From an uncultured Verrucomicrobiota bacterium (GTDB lineage Bacteria > Verrucomicrobiota > Kiritimatiellia > CAIVKH01): 64,000 nucleotides of DNA. Below the pieces are notes generated by a model. The model searched no databases and was not told where the DNA came from. It saw only the letters and a list, made by a program, of their open reading frames with translations. A program made the translations under genes and the position numbers. This document shows positions 18,212-25,477 of the stretch, one piece after another (the stretch's first letter is position 1; every line of letters starts with the position of its first letter). The stretch is from assembly GCA_937996795.1 (NCBI GenBank), contig CALKUH010000012.1:1-64000 (forward strand), given 5' to 3'.

Positions 18212-18721
18212 TCAGAGCAGTGATAGTTGATATCCATTCGGAAACCGGCCTCGAATCTCGTCCAGAAATCGCTGGAGCGTCGCCATCGGGTTGTGGACAT
18301 CGTACCAATCAATCGGCTCGGCCCACACAAGATCAGGATACCCCTCTCGGTAAATATGGATATGCGGCTGATTTCGGATCTCTGTTCCATCCGGATTGAT
18401 ATGATGAAGTGAATCGTCAACGCGAACCAATCCAATGTCCCGATCCCGCGTGCGGCAATGAAGTCGAATCCGATAGGGACTTCTCTTCAACGACAAAACG
18501 AACTGGATTTTCCGATTCTCCACCGCCTCCATCGTTTCGTTCTGGCTCTGGTTGATTTCCCAGACAAAGACATCGTCCCGGTCGGCCTCCTTGGCCATAG
18601 CGATCAGCGCATCCGCCTGTTGTTGAGTGATCACACCCTCACCTCGCCTTATCCGAGACCACGACCTCTCTGTCGCGATTAAATCAAAAAACCTCTTCTG
18701 GAAGCCCAGCTCAAAAGACAC
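18212..18721 (-). CDS. DUF6978-type protein, partner of the DUF1828 protein
   Basis: A 169-residue soluble protein starting at GTG. It contains ITQQQADALIAMAKE near residue 30 and, later, HHINPDGTEI and PHIHIYREGYPDLVWAEP, which I recognise as the conserved layout of the DUF6978 family. The histidine-rich, HIHxYREG part could be a catalytic or metal site, but none is proven. It is followed after 2 bases by the DUF1828 gene, so the two form a coupled operon of unknown function beside a restriction-modification enzyme. Lower GC than neighbours suggests acquisition by transfer. Confidence 0.7.
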   Translation of the reverse strand: MSFELGFQKRFFDLIATERSWSRIRRGEGVITQQQADALIAMAKEADRDDVFVWEINQSQNETMEAVENRKIQFVLSLKRSPYRIRLHCRTRDRDIGLVRVDDSLHHINPDGTEIRNQPHIHIYREGYPDLVWAEPIDWYDVHNPMATLQRFLDEIRGRFPNGYQLSLL

Positions 18722-18733
18722 ACCAAGCCATCG

Positions 18734-18864
18734 TTACCGGCCTTCGCACGCTTGCATCACGGACTCCTGAAGCACCTTGCCGTCCGAGTCGCAACGCCAT
18801 TTCCTACGAACGGAGCGTATCGAAAGACGGTAATCGAAAAAAGATTTTTGAAATCTAGCGGCTG
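18734..18864 (-). pseudogene. Possible gene remnant upstream of the DUF6978 gene
   Basis: On the minus strand an open stretch without a start codon encodes a plausible protein tail (DYRLSIRSVRRKWRCDSDG ... VMQACEGR) ending in TAA 12 bases before the GTG of the DUF6978 gene and in the same frame. I do not recognise it. It may be the 3' end of a gene deleted when the island was acquired, or chance. The rest of 18722-18950 shows nothing I can name. Confidence 0.25.
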
Positions 18865-18950
18865 CGCCCTATACGCCCTCTCTTTCGGTCGAAGCCATGC
18901 TGTTTGGTCCCGATTGCTGTAAGTCGGGATGAACCGTTGTGCGAACCACG

Positions 18951-19727
18951 CTATGCGCTGATCGATTGAATCAGCCGAAGCAGGGTGGCGGCGTCGGCCG
19001 GGAGCTGTTCGGGGCGGTTGTCTTTTACGTATTCGAGCTGGACGTGGATGGGGCGTCCGAGGGATGCGAGGGCGGTTAAGTAGCGCGTCCAACGCTCCGC
19101 GCCGTCGGCAAGCGGGTGTCGCTCCAGCGCGGGCCACCACGCGAAGACATGGGCGTGCTGGATCCACGGCGCAAGCAAGCGCAGGTCGGCGAGCGCCTCG
19201 TCAGGCGTGGCGCCGACGCGCGGCTGCCAGTAGCTCTCCAGTTGCACGTCGCGCAGGTCGTTGAGCAGCGCCGCCGCAGAGGCGGCGTTGCTGGTCAGGG
19301 TTTCGCCGTGGAACTCAAGCGCGACGCGCAGGCCCGCACGGCGCGCCAGTTCCGTGACACGCCGCACATCGCGCATCACCTCCGCGCGATACGCGGCGTC
19401 CGCCACCCCGGCATCCTGTTTGCCCGCCCAGATGCGAATCCGCGGCGCGCCCATCGCGACAGCGGTCTGCAGGATGGGCTCGAACGTCGCTTCGTCGTGG
19501 CCCGCGCGATAGTACGAACCGTAGGAGGAAACGATCAGCCCGGCCGCCCGCGTGCGTTCGCCGATGCGCCGCGCGGAGTCGAGATCGCCCACCTTCACAT
19601 GGGCGTCGGCGCCCCACTCAATGCTGCGCAACCCGTTGGCCGCGGCGAGCGCGATGATGTCGTCGGGCGCGAGGGCGCGGAAGGTGATCGACACCAATCC
19701 GGGAATGAGGTTGTCGCGCGCGTTCAT
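18951..19727 (-). CDS. Sugar phosphate isomerase/epimerase-like TIM-barrel protein
   Basis: A 258-residue xylose-isomerase-like TIM barrel. The opening (GLVSITFRALAPDDIIALAAANGLRSIEWGAD) and later VALEFHGETLTSNAASAAALL, with a glutamate-histidine pair that normally binds metal, fit the AP-endonuclease family 2 fold used by sugar isomerases and epimerases. HAHVFAW near residue 205 supplies another metal-side histidine. It is the last gene of a six-gene uronate operon and starts 2 bases after the SDR stop. A role in isomerising a keto-uronate is inferred from context; the exact substrate is unknown. Confidence 0.75.
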   Translation of the reverse strand: MNARDNLIPGLVSITFRALAPDDIIALAAANGLRSIEWGADAHVKVGDLDSARRIGERTRAAGLIVSSYGSYYRAGHDEATFEPILQTAVAMGAPRIRIWAGKQDAGVADAAYRAEVMRDVRRVTELARRAGLRVALEFHGETLTSNAASAAALLNDLRDVQLESYWQPRVGATPDEALADLRLLAPWIQHAHVFAWWPALERHPLADGAERWTRYLTALASLGRPIHVQLEYVKDNRPEQLPADAATLLRLIQSISA

Positions 19728-19729
19728 GC

Positions 19730-20500
19730 TCAGAGCCTGGGCATCGTCAGGCCGCCGTCGACCATGATGACCTGCCCGGTGGAATAAGGGAAATCGCCGC
19801 GCGCCAGCGCGGCCACCGCCTTGCCCACGTCGTCCGGTACGCCCCATCGACGCGTGACGCACAAGCCGTCCGCGATCAACTTGTCGTACTTTTCCTTCAC
19901 GCCCGCGGTCATGTCGGTCGCCGTCACGCCGGGCCGCACCTCGTATACAGGGATGTCGAATTCGCCGAGCCGCGCCGCCCACAACTGCGTCGCCATGCTG
20001 ACGCCCGCTTTCGAGACGCAGTATTCGCCGCGCGAAACGGAGACGACCGTCGCGGAGATCGACGACACGTTGATGATCGCCCCGGCCCACGCCGCATCGG
20101 CCTTCTTCTGCGCCACCATCCAGCGGGCGGCCGCCTGCGTCAGGAAATACGGCCCCTGCAGGTTGACCTTGATGAGCTCCTCGAAACTTTCCTCGGTCGC
20201 CTCCAGCACGTCGCGCCGCTCGCGCGGGGCGATGCCGGCGTTGTTCACCAGCACATGCAGGCGGCCAAAGCGCTGGCGCACCGCCTCCAGCAGCGCAGCG
20301 CGATCCGGCGCGCTCGCCACGTCGGAGGCGACATACAGCACGTCCGCGCCGAGCTGCTCCAGCGCCTTGAGGCTGTCCGCCACGGCGGCGGCCTCTCGGC
20401 GGCCGCTCACGCAAAGATCGAACCCGGCGCGCGCAAGGGCCTGCGCGACGCCGAACCCGATGCCGCGCGTGCCGCCGGTGACAATCGCAACGCGCTTCAT
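19730..20500 (-). CDS. SDR-family NAD(P)-dependent oxidoreductase
   Basis: A 256-residue short-chain dehydrogenase. The cofactor motif TGGTRGIG is at residues 8-15, NNAG follows near residue 87, and the catalytic Ser-Tyr-Lys set lies in SSISATV...EYCVSK. Length and C-terminal STGQVIMVDGG are standard. The ATG at 20500 overlaps the stop of the upstream Gfo/Idh gene (ATGA), and the TIM-barrel gene follows after 2 bases. In this uronate operon it is a candidate for the reduction step that KduD performs elsewhere, but orthology to KduD is not evident. Other sugar or acyl substrates are possible. Confidence 0.82.
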   Translation of the reverse strand: MKRVAIVTGGTRGIGFGVAQALARAGFDLCVSGRREAAAVADSLKALEQLGADVLYVASDVASAPDRAALLEAVRQRFGRLHVLVNNAGIAPRERRDVLEATEESFEELIKVNLQGPYFLTQAAARWMVAQKKADAAWAGAIINVSSISATVVSVSRGEYCVSKAGVSMATQLWAARLGEFDIPVYEVRPGVTATDMTAGVKEKYDKLIADGLCVTRRWGVPDDVGKAVAALARGDFPYSTGQVIMVDGGLTMPRL

Positions 20501-21654
20501 TTCAGCTCCGGCACCTTGACCCACGAGCGCTTCGCGGAGGACACGAGGCCCAGCTCGGCAAGCTGCACGCCCTTCGCGCCTTCGAGCAGGCTCCACGGGA
20601 ACGGTTCGTTTTTCACGACGTGGCGCAGGAAGAGCTCCCACTGCACCTTGAACGCGTTGTCATACGTGCACTGATCGGGCAGTTTTTGCCAGCCGTCGAG
20701 GAAGTTGATCGGCTGCGGGATGTCCGGATTCCACACCGCGCGCGGCGTCGCGCCGTACGGCTGCACCCAGACATCGCGCAGGCCCGCGACCGCGGACCCG
20801 TGCGTGCCGTCCACCTGCAACGTCAGCAAGTCGTCCCGGCGCACGCGCACCGTCCACGACGAATTGAAGTGCGCGATGATCCCGCCTTCGAGCTCGAACG
20901 TGCTGTAGGCGGAGTCGTCCGCCGTGCATTTGTACGGCTTTCCATTTTCGTCCCAACGCTTGTCGACGTGTGTCGCCGCGAGGCAGGAGACGGATTTGAC
21001 CGGGCCGAACACATTGTCGAGCACGTAGCGCCAGTGGCACAACATGTCCACGATCATGCCGCCGCCGTCCTCCTTGCGGTAATTCCACGACGGGCGCTGC
21101 AGCGGGATCGTGTCGCCTTCGAACACCCAGTAGCCGAACTCGCCGCGCACGGAGAGAATCTTGCCGAAGAATCCGCGATGGATCAGCTCCTTGAGCTTCA
21201 TCAGCCCGGGCAGCCACAGCTTGTCCTGCACGACGCCGTTCTTCACGCCCGCCTTTTTCGCCAGTTTGTAAAGGTTGAGCGCGGTCTTCGTGTCCACGGC
21301 CGTCGGCTTCTCGCAATAGAGATGCTTGCCCGCCTTGATCGCGGCCTTTACGCCCTCGGCGCGGCGATCGGTGGTCTGGCTGTCGAAATAGATCACGTTG
21401 TGCGGGTCGGCCAGCGCGGCGTCGAGATCGGTGGACCAGCGCTTCACCCCGGCGCGCGCGGCGAGGGCCTGGAGCTTCACCGGGTTGCGGCCGATCAGGA
21501 TCGGGTCCGGCATGATCACCTCGCTGGCGTTGAGCTTCACGCCCCCCTGCTGGATGATCGCCGCGATGGAGCGCAACAGGTGCTGGTTCGTGCCCATGCG
21601 CCCGGTGACGCCGTTCATGATGATGCCGATGGTGTGGATCTTGAGATCAGACAT
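20497..21654 (-). CDS. Gfo/Idh/MocA-family oxidoreductase
   Basis: A 385-residue NAD(P)-dependent sugar oxidoreductase. A Rossmann fold opens with IGIIMNGVTGRMGTNQH, and the family signature EKPTAVD is present near residue 115. The C-terminal domain (GGGMIVDMLCHWRYVLDNVFG) gives the substrate-site histidine. The glycine-rich loop is unusual (MNGVTGRMG). Start chosen at the ATG 21654 because upstream residues come from a repeat. It lies 52 bases after the cupin gene, the only sizeable gap in the operon, and overlaps the SDR start. The substrate is presumably a uronate or derived sugar; this is context inference. Confidence 0.82.
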   Translation of the reverse strand: MSDLKIHTIGIIMNGVTGRMGTNQHLLRSIAAIIQQGGVKLNASEVIMPDPILIGRNPVKLQALAARAGVKRWSTDLDAALADPHNVIYFDSQTTDRRAEGVKAAIKAGKHLYCEKPTAVDTKTALNLYKLAKKAGVKNGVVQDKLWLPGLMKLKELIHRGFFGKILSVRGEFGYWVFEGDTIPLQRPSWNYRKEDGGGMIVDMLCHWRYVLDNVFGPVKSVSCLAATHVDKRWDENGKPYKCTADDSAYSTFELEGGIIAHFNSSWTVRVRRDDLLTLQVDGTHGSAVAGLRDVWVQPYGATPRAVWNPDIPQPINFLDGWQKLPDQCTYDNAFKVQWELFLRHVVKNEPFPWSLLEGAKGVQLAELGLVSSAKRSWVKVPELK

Positions 21655-21660
21655 GCTGGA

Positions 21661-21705
21661 GTCCTTTTTTTGGGGGGGAAGGTTTCGGGTGTCAGATGCG
21701 GGGGG
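21661..21705. repeat. Heptad-type repeat remnant
   Basis: A poly-T/poly-G stretch followed by GGTTTCGGGTGTCAG, the same unit family as the arrays at 8281-8387 and 50755-50800. It separates the cupin and Gfo/Idh genes in the uronate operon. Confidence 0.5.
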
Positions 21706-21706
21706 A

Positions 21707-22153
21707 TTACTTCGGCTTCTCCGTGCACTGCGGCCAGGCGCCGTCGGGCAGCGCGGGGACATCGATGCCGGCCTTCGGCAGCGTGCCTTCAAGTTCCTGC
21801 TTCCAGTGCGCGACATCGCCCGCGGGGCCATAGATATACATCATCTTCAGCGGCGTATCGCCGATGTTGGTGAGCTGGTGGAAGACGCCCGACGGGATGT
21901 AGGCGGCCTGCCCGCTCGTCACCGTCTTGCGTTCCCCGCCGAGGCACATCTCGCCGGTGCCCTCGAGGACAAAATAGACCTCTTCCTGCTCCTGGTTGTG
22001 CCACGGCACCTGGCCGCCTTTCGGCTCCAGCACGACAAAACCGACGGCGAAGTTCGAGGCCTGGATCGGCGCCGCGCCACCGACGACGTTGCGTGTCCAG
22101 CGGCGCGCGGGATAGCGGCGGCCGGGAATCTGGTTGATATCGGAGATGATCAT
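21707..22153 (-). CDS. Cupin protein in the uronate operon
   Basis: A 148-residue single cupin domain protein. Motif 1 contains VPWHNQEQEEVYFVLEGTGE and motif 2 contains YIPSGVFHQLTNIG, giving His/Glu/His metal ligands. Its ATG overlaps the stop of the GH88 gene (ATGA), so it is tied to the step that frees unsaturated uronate. KdgF, a small cupin, linearises 4,5-unsaturated uronates in other bacteria; this protein may do the same, but it is longer and its sequence does not look like a plain KdgF. Sugar isomerase activity is an alternative. Confidence 0.72.
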   Translation of the reverse strand: MIISDINQIPGRRYPARRWTRNVVGGAAPIQASNFAVGFVVLEPKGGQVPWHNQEQEEVYFVLEGTGEMCLGGERKTVTSGQAAYIPSGVFHQLTNIGDTPLKMMYIYGPAGDVAHWKQELEGTLPKAGIDVPALPDGAWPQCTEKPK

Positions 22154-23523
22154 GTTCCGCTCCGGGGATCGTTGAAGAAGGTGTGATACGGCTCGCCGCG
22201 CAGGATGCGTTGCGCGAGCAGCGCGGCCTCCATGAGGTGATAGTCGCCCCACATGCTCGACTCGCCGCAGGGCACGTGCCGGCCCTTCGGGATGTAGTCC
22301 CAGCCGCGCGGACGGTGATACACGGAGTGCAGCAGCAGGCCCTGGTGCTTCGCCTTCGTGCTGAGGTACGGCTCGTCCAGCAGCGTCTCGAGGACGGTGA
22401 GCCCGGCGCGCACATACTCGCCGCCGGTGTAGCGCCCGCCCGGGGCCTTCTTCGTGTCGAGGTGGCGCCCGAGTCGCATGAGCCCCTGCGCCGCGATCGC
22501 CGCGGCGGAGCTGTCCACGGGTTCCCACCGGTTGAACGGATCGGCCGGCCGCGCCTGCCAGTTGCCCAGGCGGTGCAGCTCGGGCGCGCCGGTGTCCCAG
22601 TAGGGCACGCCGTCGCGCGCGGTCGCGCAGTCGATGTAGAAATCACAGGTCGCGGACGCCGCCTTCAGCAGCTCCGCGGTGGCGTCGGTGTCGCCGATAT
22701 CGGAGAGGAATTCCAGCTGCTCCGCGAAACCGCACATGGCCCACGCGAGGCCGCGTGTCCACGTGGAGAACGGCGAATAGCCCTGCTGCGAGTTCGGGCA
22801 GCGGAACGCGCCGTCATTCGTATTGAACACCGCCTCGTGCGCCGTGCGGCCGCGCAGGTCGTAGGCATCGCGCCCCTCGCCATACCAGATCGAGAAACGC
22901 GCCGTCGCGCGGGCGTGCGCCTTCGCACGTTCGAGCAGCGAAATGCGGACGTCGTTTTCCGCCTGCAGCACGTGGCCGAGCTTGTGGCTCACGGCGAGCG
23001 CACGCAGCGAGCGGATCGTGTCGACGAAGAGCGAGTGCGGGCCGTTGAAGGAATAGATATAGCCGAGGCCATCCGGCAGCGGCGTCCAGCGCGACGCCTG
23101 CACTGCGCCGCTCGCCTTCAGCGCGAGTTCGTAGAAATGGCGCTCCCACGCGTTTTCCGCGATGCGCCCCTCGTTCATCAACCGCCACAGGTTGCCGTAG
23201 GTGCTGACGTTGTTGAAGCCGTGGTCGTGCACGCCGGTGTGCGTCAGGTGCGGGGCCATCTGCTCCAGCGTATGGCGGCGTCCGATCTCGAGGAACGGGA
23301 CGTCCTCCGTCGCGTCGTATTGCAGCAGCGCCATGCCGAACTGGAAACCCTGCGTCCACTCGGTCCAGCCCTTCGAGGTGTAGCGGCCCGCGACGGTGAA
23401 CACGGGCGAGCCGTCGGCCGGCTTCCACGTTTTCTCAAGCGACAGGATCTTTTGCGCCGAGACGCTCCAGAGGTTGTCGATCTGGCGGGCCAGCGCGCGG
23501 GGACTCGGGTTGCGGATGTGCAT
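22150..23523 (-). CDS. GH88-type unsaturated uronyl hydrolase
   Basis: A 457-residue protein with an alpha/alpha-barrel layout. Segments WTQGFQFGMALLQY, HDHGFNNVSTYG, FNTNDGAFRCPNSQQG, STWTRGLAWAMCGFAEQ and SSMWGDYHLMEA match the GH88/unsaturated glucuronyl hydrolase family, including the conserved aspartates in the HDHGF and TNDGAF regions. It removes 4,5-unsaturated uronic acid from oligosaccharides produced by polysaccharide lyases. No signal peptide is seen, so it works in the cytosol. It begins 5 bases after the regulator's stop and overlaps the cupin start. Glycan source (glycosaminoglycan, ulvan, pectin type) is not determined. Confidence 0.85.
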   Translation of the reverse strand: MHIRNPSPRALARQIDNLWSVSAQKILSLEKTWKPADGSPVFTVAGRYTSKGWTEWTQGFQFGMALLQYDATEDVPFLEIGRRHTLEQMAPHLTHTGVHDHGFNNVSTYGNLWRLMNEGRIAENAWERHFYELALKASGAVQASRWTPLPDGLGYIYSFNGPHSLFVDTIRSLRALAVSHKLGHVLQAENDVRISLLERAKAHARATARFSIWYGEGRDAYDLRGRTAHEAVFNTNDGAFRCPNSQQGYSPFSTWTRGLAWAMCGFAEQLEFLSDIGDTDATAELLKAASATCDFYIDCATARDGVPYWDTGAPELHRLGNWQARPADPFNRWEPVDSSAAAIAAQGLMRLGRHLDTKKAPGGRYTGGEYVRAGLTVLETLLDEPYLSTKAKHQGLLLHSVYHRPRGWDYIPKGRHVPCGESSMWGDYHLMEAALLAQRILRGEPYHTFFNDPRSGT

Positions 23524-23527
23524 GGGA

Positions 23528-24103
23528 TTAGAACCGTTTGGGTTTGGCGAGGTGCAGGATCAGGACTTCGACATCGGTCACGGCCTCATAGCTGTGCGGA
23601 AGGATGGCGTCGAATTGCAGCGCCTGCCCGGTGCGCAGGTCATGGCGCTCGTCAGGCAGCTGGATGCGGAGGTGTCCGCTCATCACCCAGCAGACCTCGT
23701 AGTCGTCGCGGTGGATTTCAGGCCGCGACACCGCGCCGCCGGCGCGCGCGACGCCGTGCAGCAGGCGCACGTTCGCGTAGTCCACCTCGTCAAATGTGAA
23801 GCCGCCGGAGAGATGGCGCGCGCTGTCCTTCTTGTGCGCCGTGCGCGATTCGGCGAGCGCGAGCAGGTCCGCGGCATTCGTGCCGAACACGCGCGCGAGC
23901 CGGAACAGCGTGTCCAGCTCGGCGAGGCTCTGGTTGCGCTCCAGCTTGGAAATGACCGCGGGCGAAATGCCCGAGCGCTCCGAGACGTCGGCGATCGTGA
24001 GCAGGTGATGCTTGCGCAACTCGCGCAGCACGGAGAAGTCATACTGCCCCGCCGGTTCCCCCGCCTGCGCCGGGCGCTGCTTTCGTTTTGGGCGCGCGCT
24101 CAT
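23528..24103 (-). CDS. XRE-family transcriptional regulator with cupin sensor domain
   Basis: A 191-residue regulator. Residues about 25-80 form a helix-turn-helix (LTIADVSERSGISPAVISKLERNQS) and residues about 115-190 a cupin (RPEIHRDDYEVCWVMSGHLRIQ). Such proteins usually sense a small metabolite. It is the first gene of the uronate operon and is divergent from KDG kinase; an 11-bp inverted repeat lies directly upstream, making autoregulation and control of both transcripts likely (inference). The ATG at 24103 was chosen because upstream codons run into that operator. The inducer may be a uronate intermediate. Confidence 0.83.
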   Translation of the reverse strand: MSARPKRKQRPAQAGEPAGQYDFSVLRELRKHHLLTIADVSERSGISPAVISKLERNQSLAELDTLFRLARVFGTNAADLLALAESRTAHKKDSARHLSGGFTFDEVDYANVRLLHGVARAGGAVSRPEIHRDDYEVCWVMSGHLRIQLPDERHDLRTGQALQFDAILPHSYEAVTDVEVLILHLAKPKRF

Positions 24104-24105
24104 AT

Positions 24106-24148
24106 TTCTTTGACAATAATTATACAGCATGTAATGCTTGTCAAAGAA
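24106..24148. promoter_or_regulatory. Operator between the regulator and KDG kinase genes
   Basis: Perfect 11-bp inverted repeat: TTCTTTGACAA (24106-24116) and TTGTCAAAGAA (24138-24148), enclosing a smaller palindrome AGCAT-GTA-ATGCT (24126-24138). TATAAT on the minus strand lies at 24119-24124 and TTGACA occurs in each arm, so regulator binding would cover both divergent promoters. The local AT-richness is striking in this GC-rich region. Confidence 0.75.
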
Positions 24149-24180
24149 TAAACGCGCGGGATGCGCAACGAGGGGTCCAC

Positions 24181-25272
24181 ATGATGAAGATCAAGCCGGC
24201 GGGTTCCTGTCTCTGGGATGAGGTTTCACTGGGTGAAGTCATGCTGCGCCTCGATCCCGGCGAGGAGCGCATCCATACCACGCGCACGTTCCGCGCGTGG
24301 GAGGGCGGCGGCGAATACAACGTCGCGCGCGGCCTGCGCCGCTGCTTCGGCCTGCGCACGGCGCTGGTCACGGCCTTCGTGGACAACGCCGTCGGGCGCC
24401 TGTTGGAGGATTTCATTTTGCAGGGCGGCGTGGACATGCGGCACGTCAAATGGGCGCCGTTCGACGGCGTCGGGCGCGCGGCGCGCAACGGCCTCAACTT
24501 CACCGAGCGCGGCTACGGCGCGCGCGGCGCGGTCGGCATCAGCGACCGCGGCCACACGGCGGTCTCGCAACTGAAACGCGGCGACATCAACTGGAAGCGC
24601 ATCTTCAAGGAGGAGGGCGCGCGCTGGTTCCATTGCGGCGGCATTTTTGCAGCGCTGTCGGAGACCACGCCCGATGTCGCGCGCGAGGCGATGGAGTGCG
24701 CAAAGGAGAACGGCACGATCGTCTCCTATGACCTGAACTACCGCCCGAGCCTGTGGAAGGCGATCGGCGGGTCAAAGAAGGCGATTGAGGTGAACCGCGC
24801 GCTCGCGCCGTTCATCGACGTGATGATTGGGAACGAGGAGGACTTCACCGCGGCGCTCGGCTTCGAGGTGCCCGGCCTCGACGAGCACTGCTCGAATCTC
24901 GACCCGGCGAACTTCAAGAAGATGATCGAGGTGGCGAAGGCCGCCTACCCCAACTTCCAGGCGATCGCCACGACACTGCGCCATGTGAAGAGCGCAACGA
25001 TCAACGACTGGAGCGCGACGCTGTGGACGGAGGGTCAGTTCCACCAGGCGCAGACGCGCACGCTGGAGATCCTCGATCGCGTCGGCGGCGGCGACAGCTT
25101 CGCGTCGGGGTTGATCTACGGATTCCTCTCGGGCCTCGATCCGCAGGCCTGTGTCGAATATGGCGCGGCACACGGGGCGCTGGCGATGACGACGCCGGGC
25201 GACACGTCGATGGCCACCCTCGCCGAGGTGAAGAGCCTCGCGGGCGGCGGCTCGGCGCGCGTGCAGCGCTAG
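24181..25272 (+). CDS. kdgK: PfkB-family sugar kinase, probable 2-keto-3-deoxygluconate kinase
   Basis: A 363-residue ribokinase-family enzyme. The N-terminal WEGGGEYNVARGLRRCFG is PfkB signature 1; DRVGGGDSFASGLIYG near residue 302 is signature 2, with the catalytic aspartate and anion hole. The protein would phosphorylate 2-keto-3-deoxygluconate to KDPG. Assignment as KdgK rests on context: it is divergent from the uronate operon and is followed, one gene later, by KDPG aldolase. GAGGGG lies 6 bases before the ATG at 24181. Another sugar specificity within the family is possible. Confidence 0.82.
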   Translation: MMKIKPAGSCLWDEVSLGEVMLRLDPGEERIHTTRTFRAWEGGGEYNVARGLRRCFGLRTALVTAFVDNAVGRLLEDFILQGGVDMRHVKWAPFDGVGRAARNGLNFTERGYGARGAVGISDRGHTAVSQLKRGDINWKRIFKEEGARWFHCGGIFAALSETTPDVAREAMECAKENGTIVSYDLNYRPSLWKAIGGSKKAIEVNRALAPFIDVMIGNEEDFTAALGFEVPGLDEHCSNLDPANFKKMIEVAKAAYPNFQAIATTLRHVKSATINDWSATLWTEGQFHQAQTRTLEILDRVGGGDSFASGLIYGFLSGLDPQACVEYGAAHGALAMTTPGDTSMATLAEVKSLAGGGSARVQR

Positions 25273-25284
25273 GCGGTACTTTTT

Positions 25285-25400
25285 CACCACGGAGCGCACG
25301 AAGACGCGGAGGGGGAAGCGATGTTTCGGCCAGCCCCTCCCCAAAAAATGACTTCTCCGTGATCTCCGTGTACTCCAGCGAAGCGGGTGGTAAAAAAATG
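25285..25400. repeat. Dispersed intergenic element, copy 2
   Basis: TTCACCACGGAGCGCACGAAG ... CTCCGTGTACTCCAGCGAAG GGTGGTAA matches the minus strand of 9323-9432 closely. It occupies most of the 205-base gap between KDG kinase and the PAS-PP2C gene. No coding potential is seen. Confidence 0.65.
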
Positions 25401-25477
25401 AAGCGGACGTCCCCCAATAAATGCGCGCCTGCGAGAGGGTGGAAATTGGCGGCGGACGCGTGTATCTTGGACGTGGC

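Noticed and set aside
18757..19167. Minus-strand frame overlapping the TIM-barrel gene and the gap
   Set aside because: Arg/Pro-rich in the overlap and out of frame with a well-supported isomerase-like gene.
24088..24180. Upstream start for KDG kinase
   Set aside because: Added residues would be encoded by the operator palindrome; GAGGGG before 24181 supports the later ATG.
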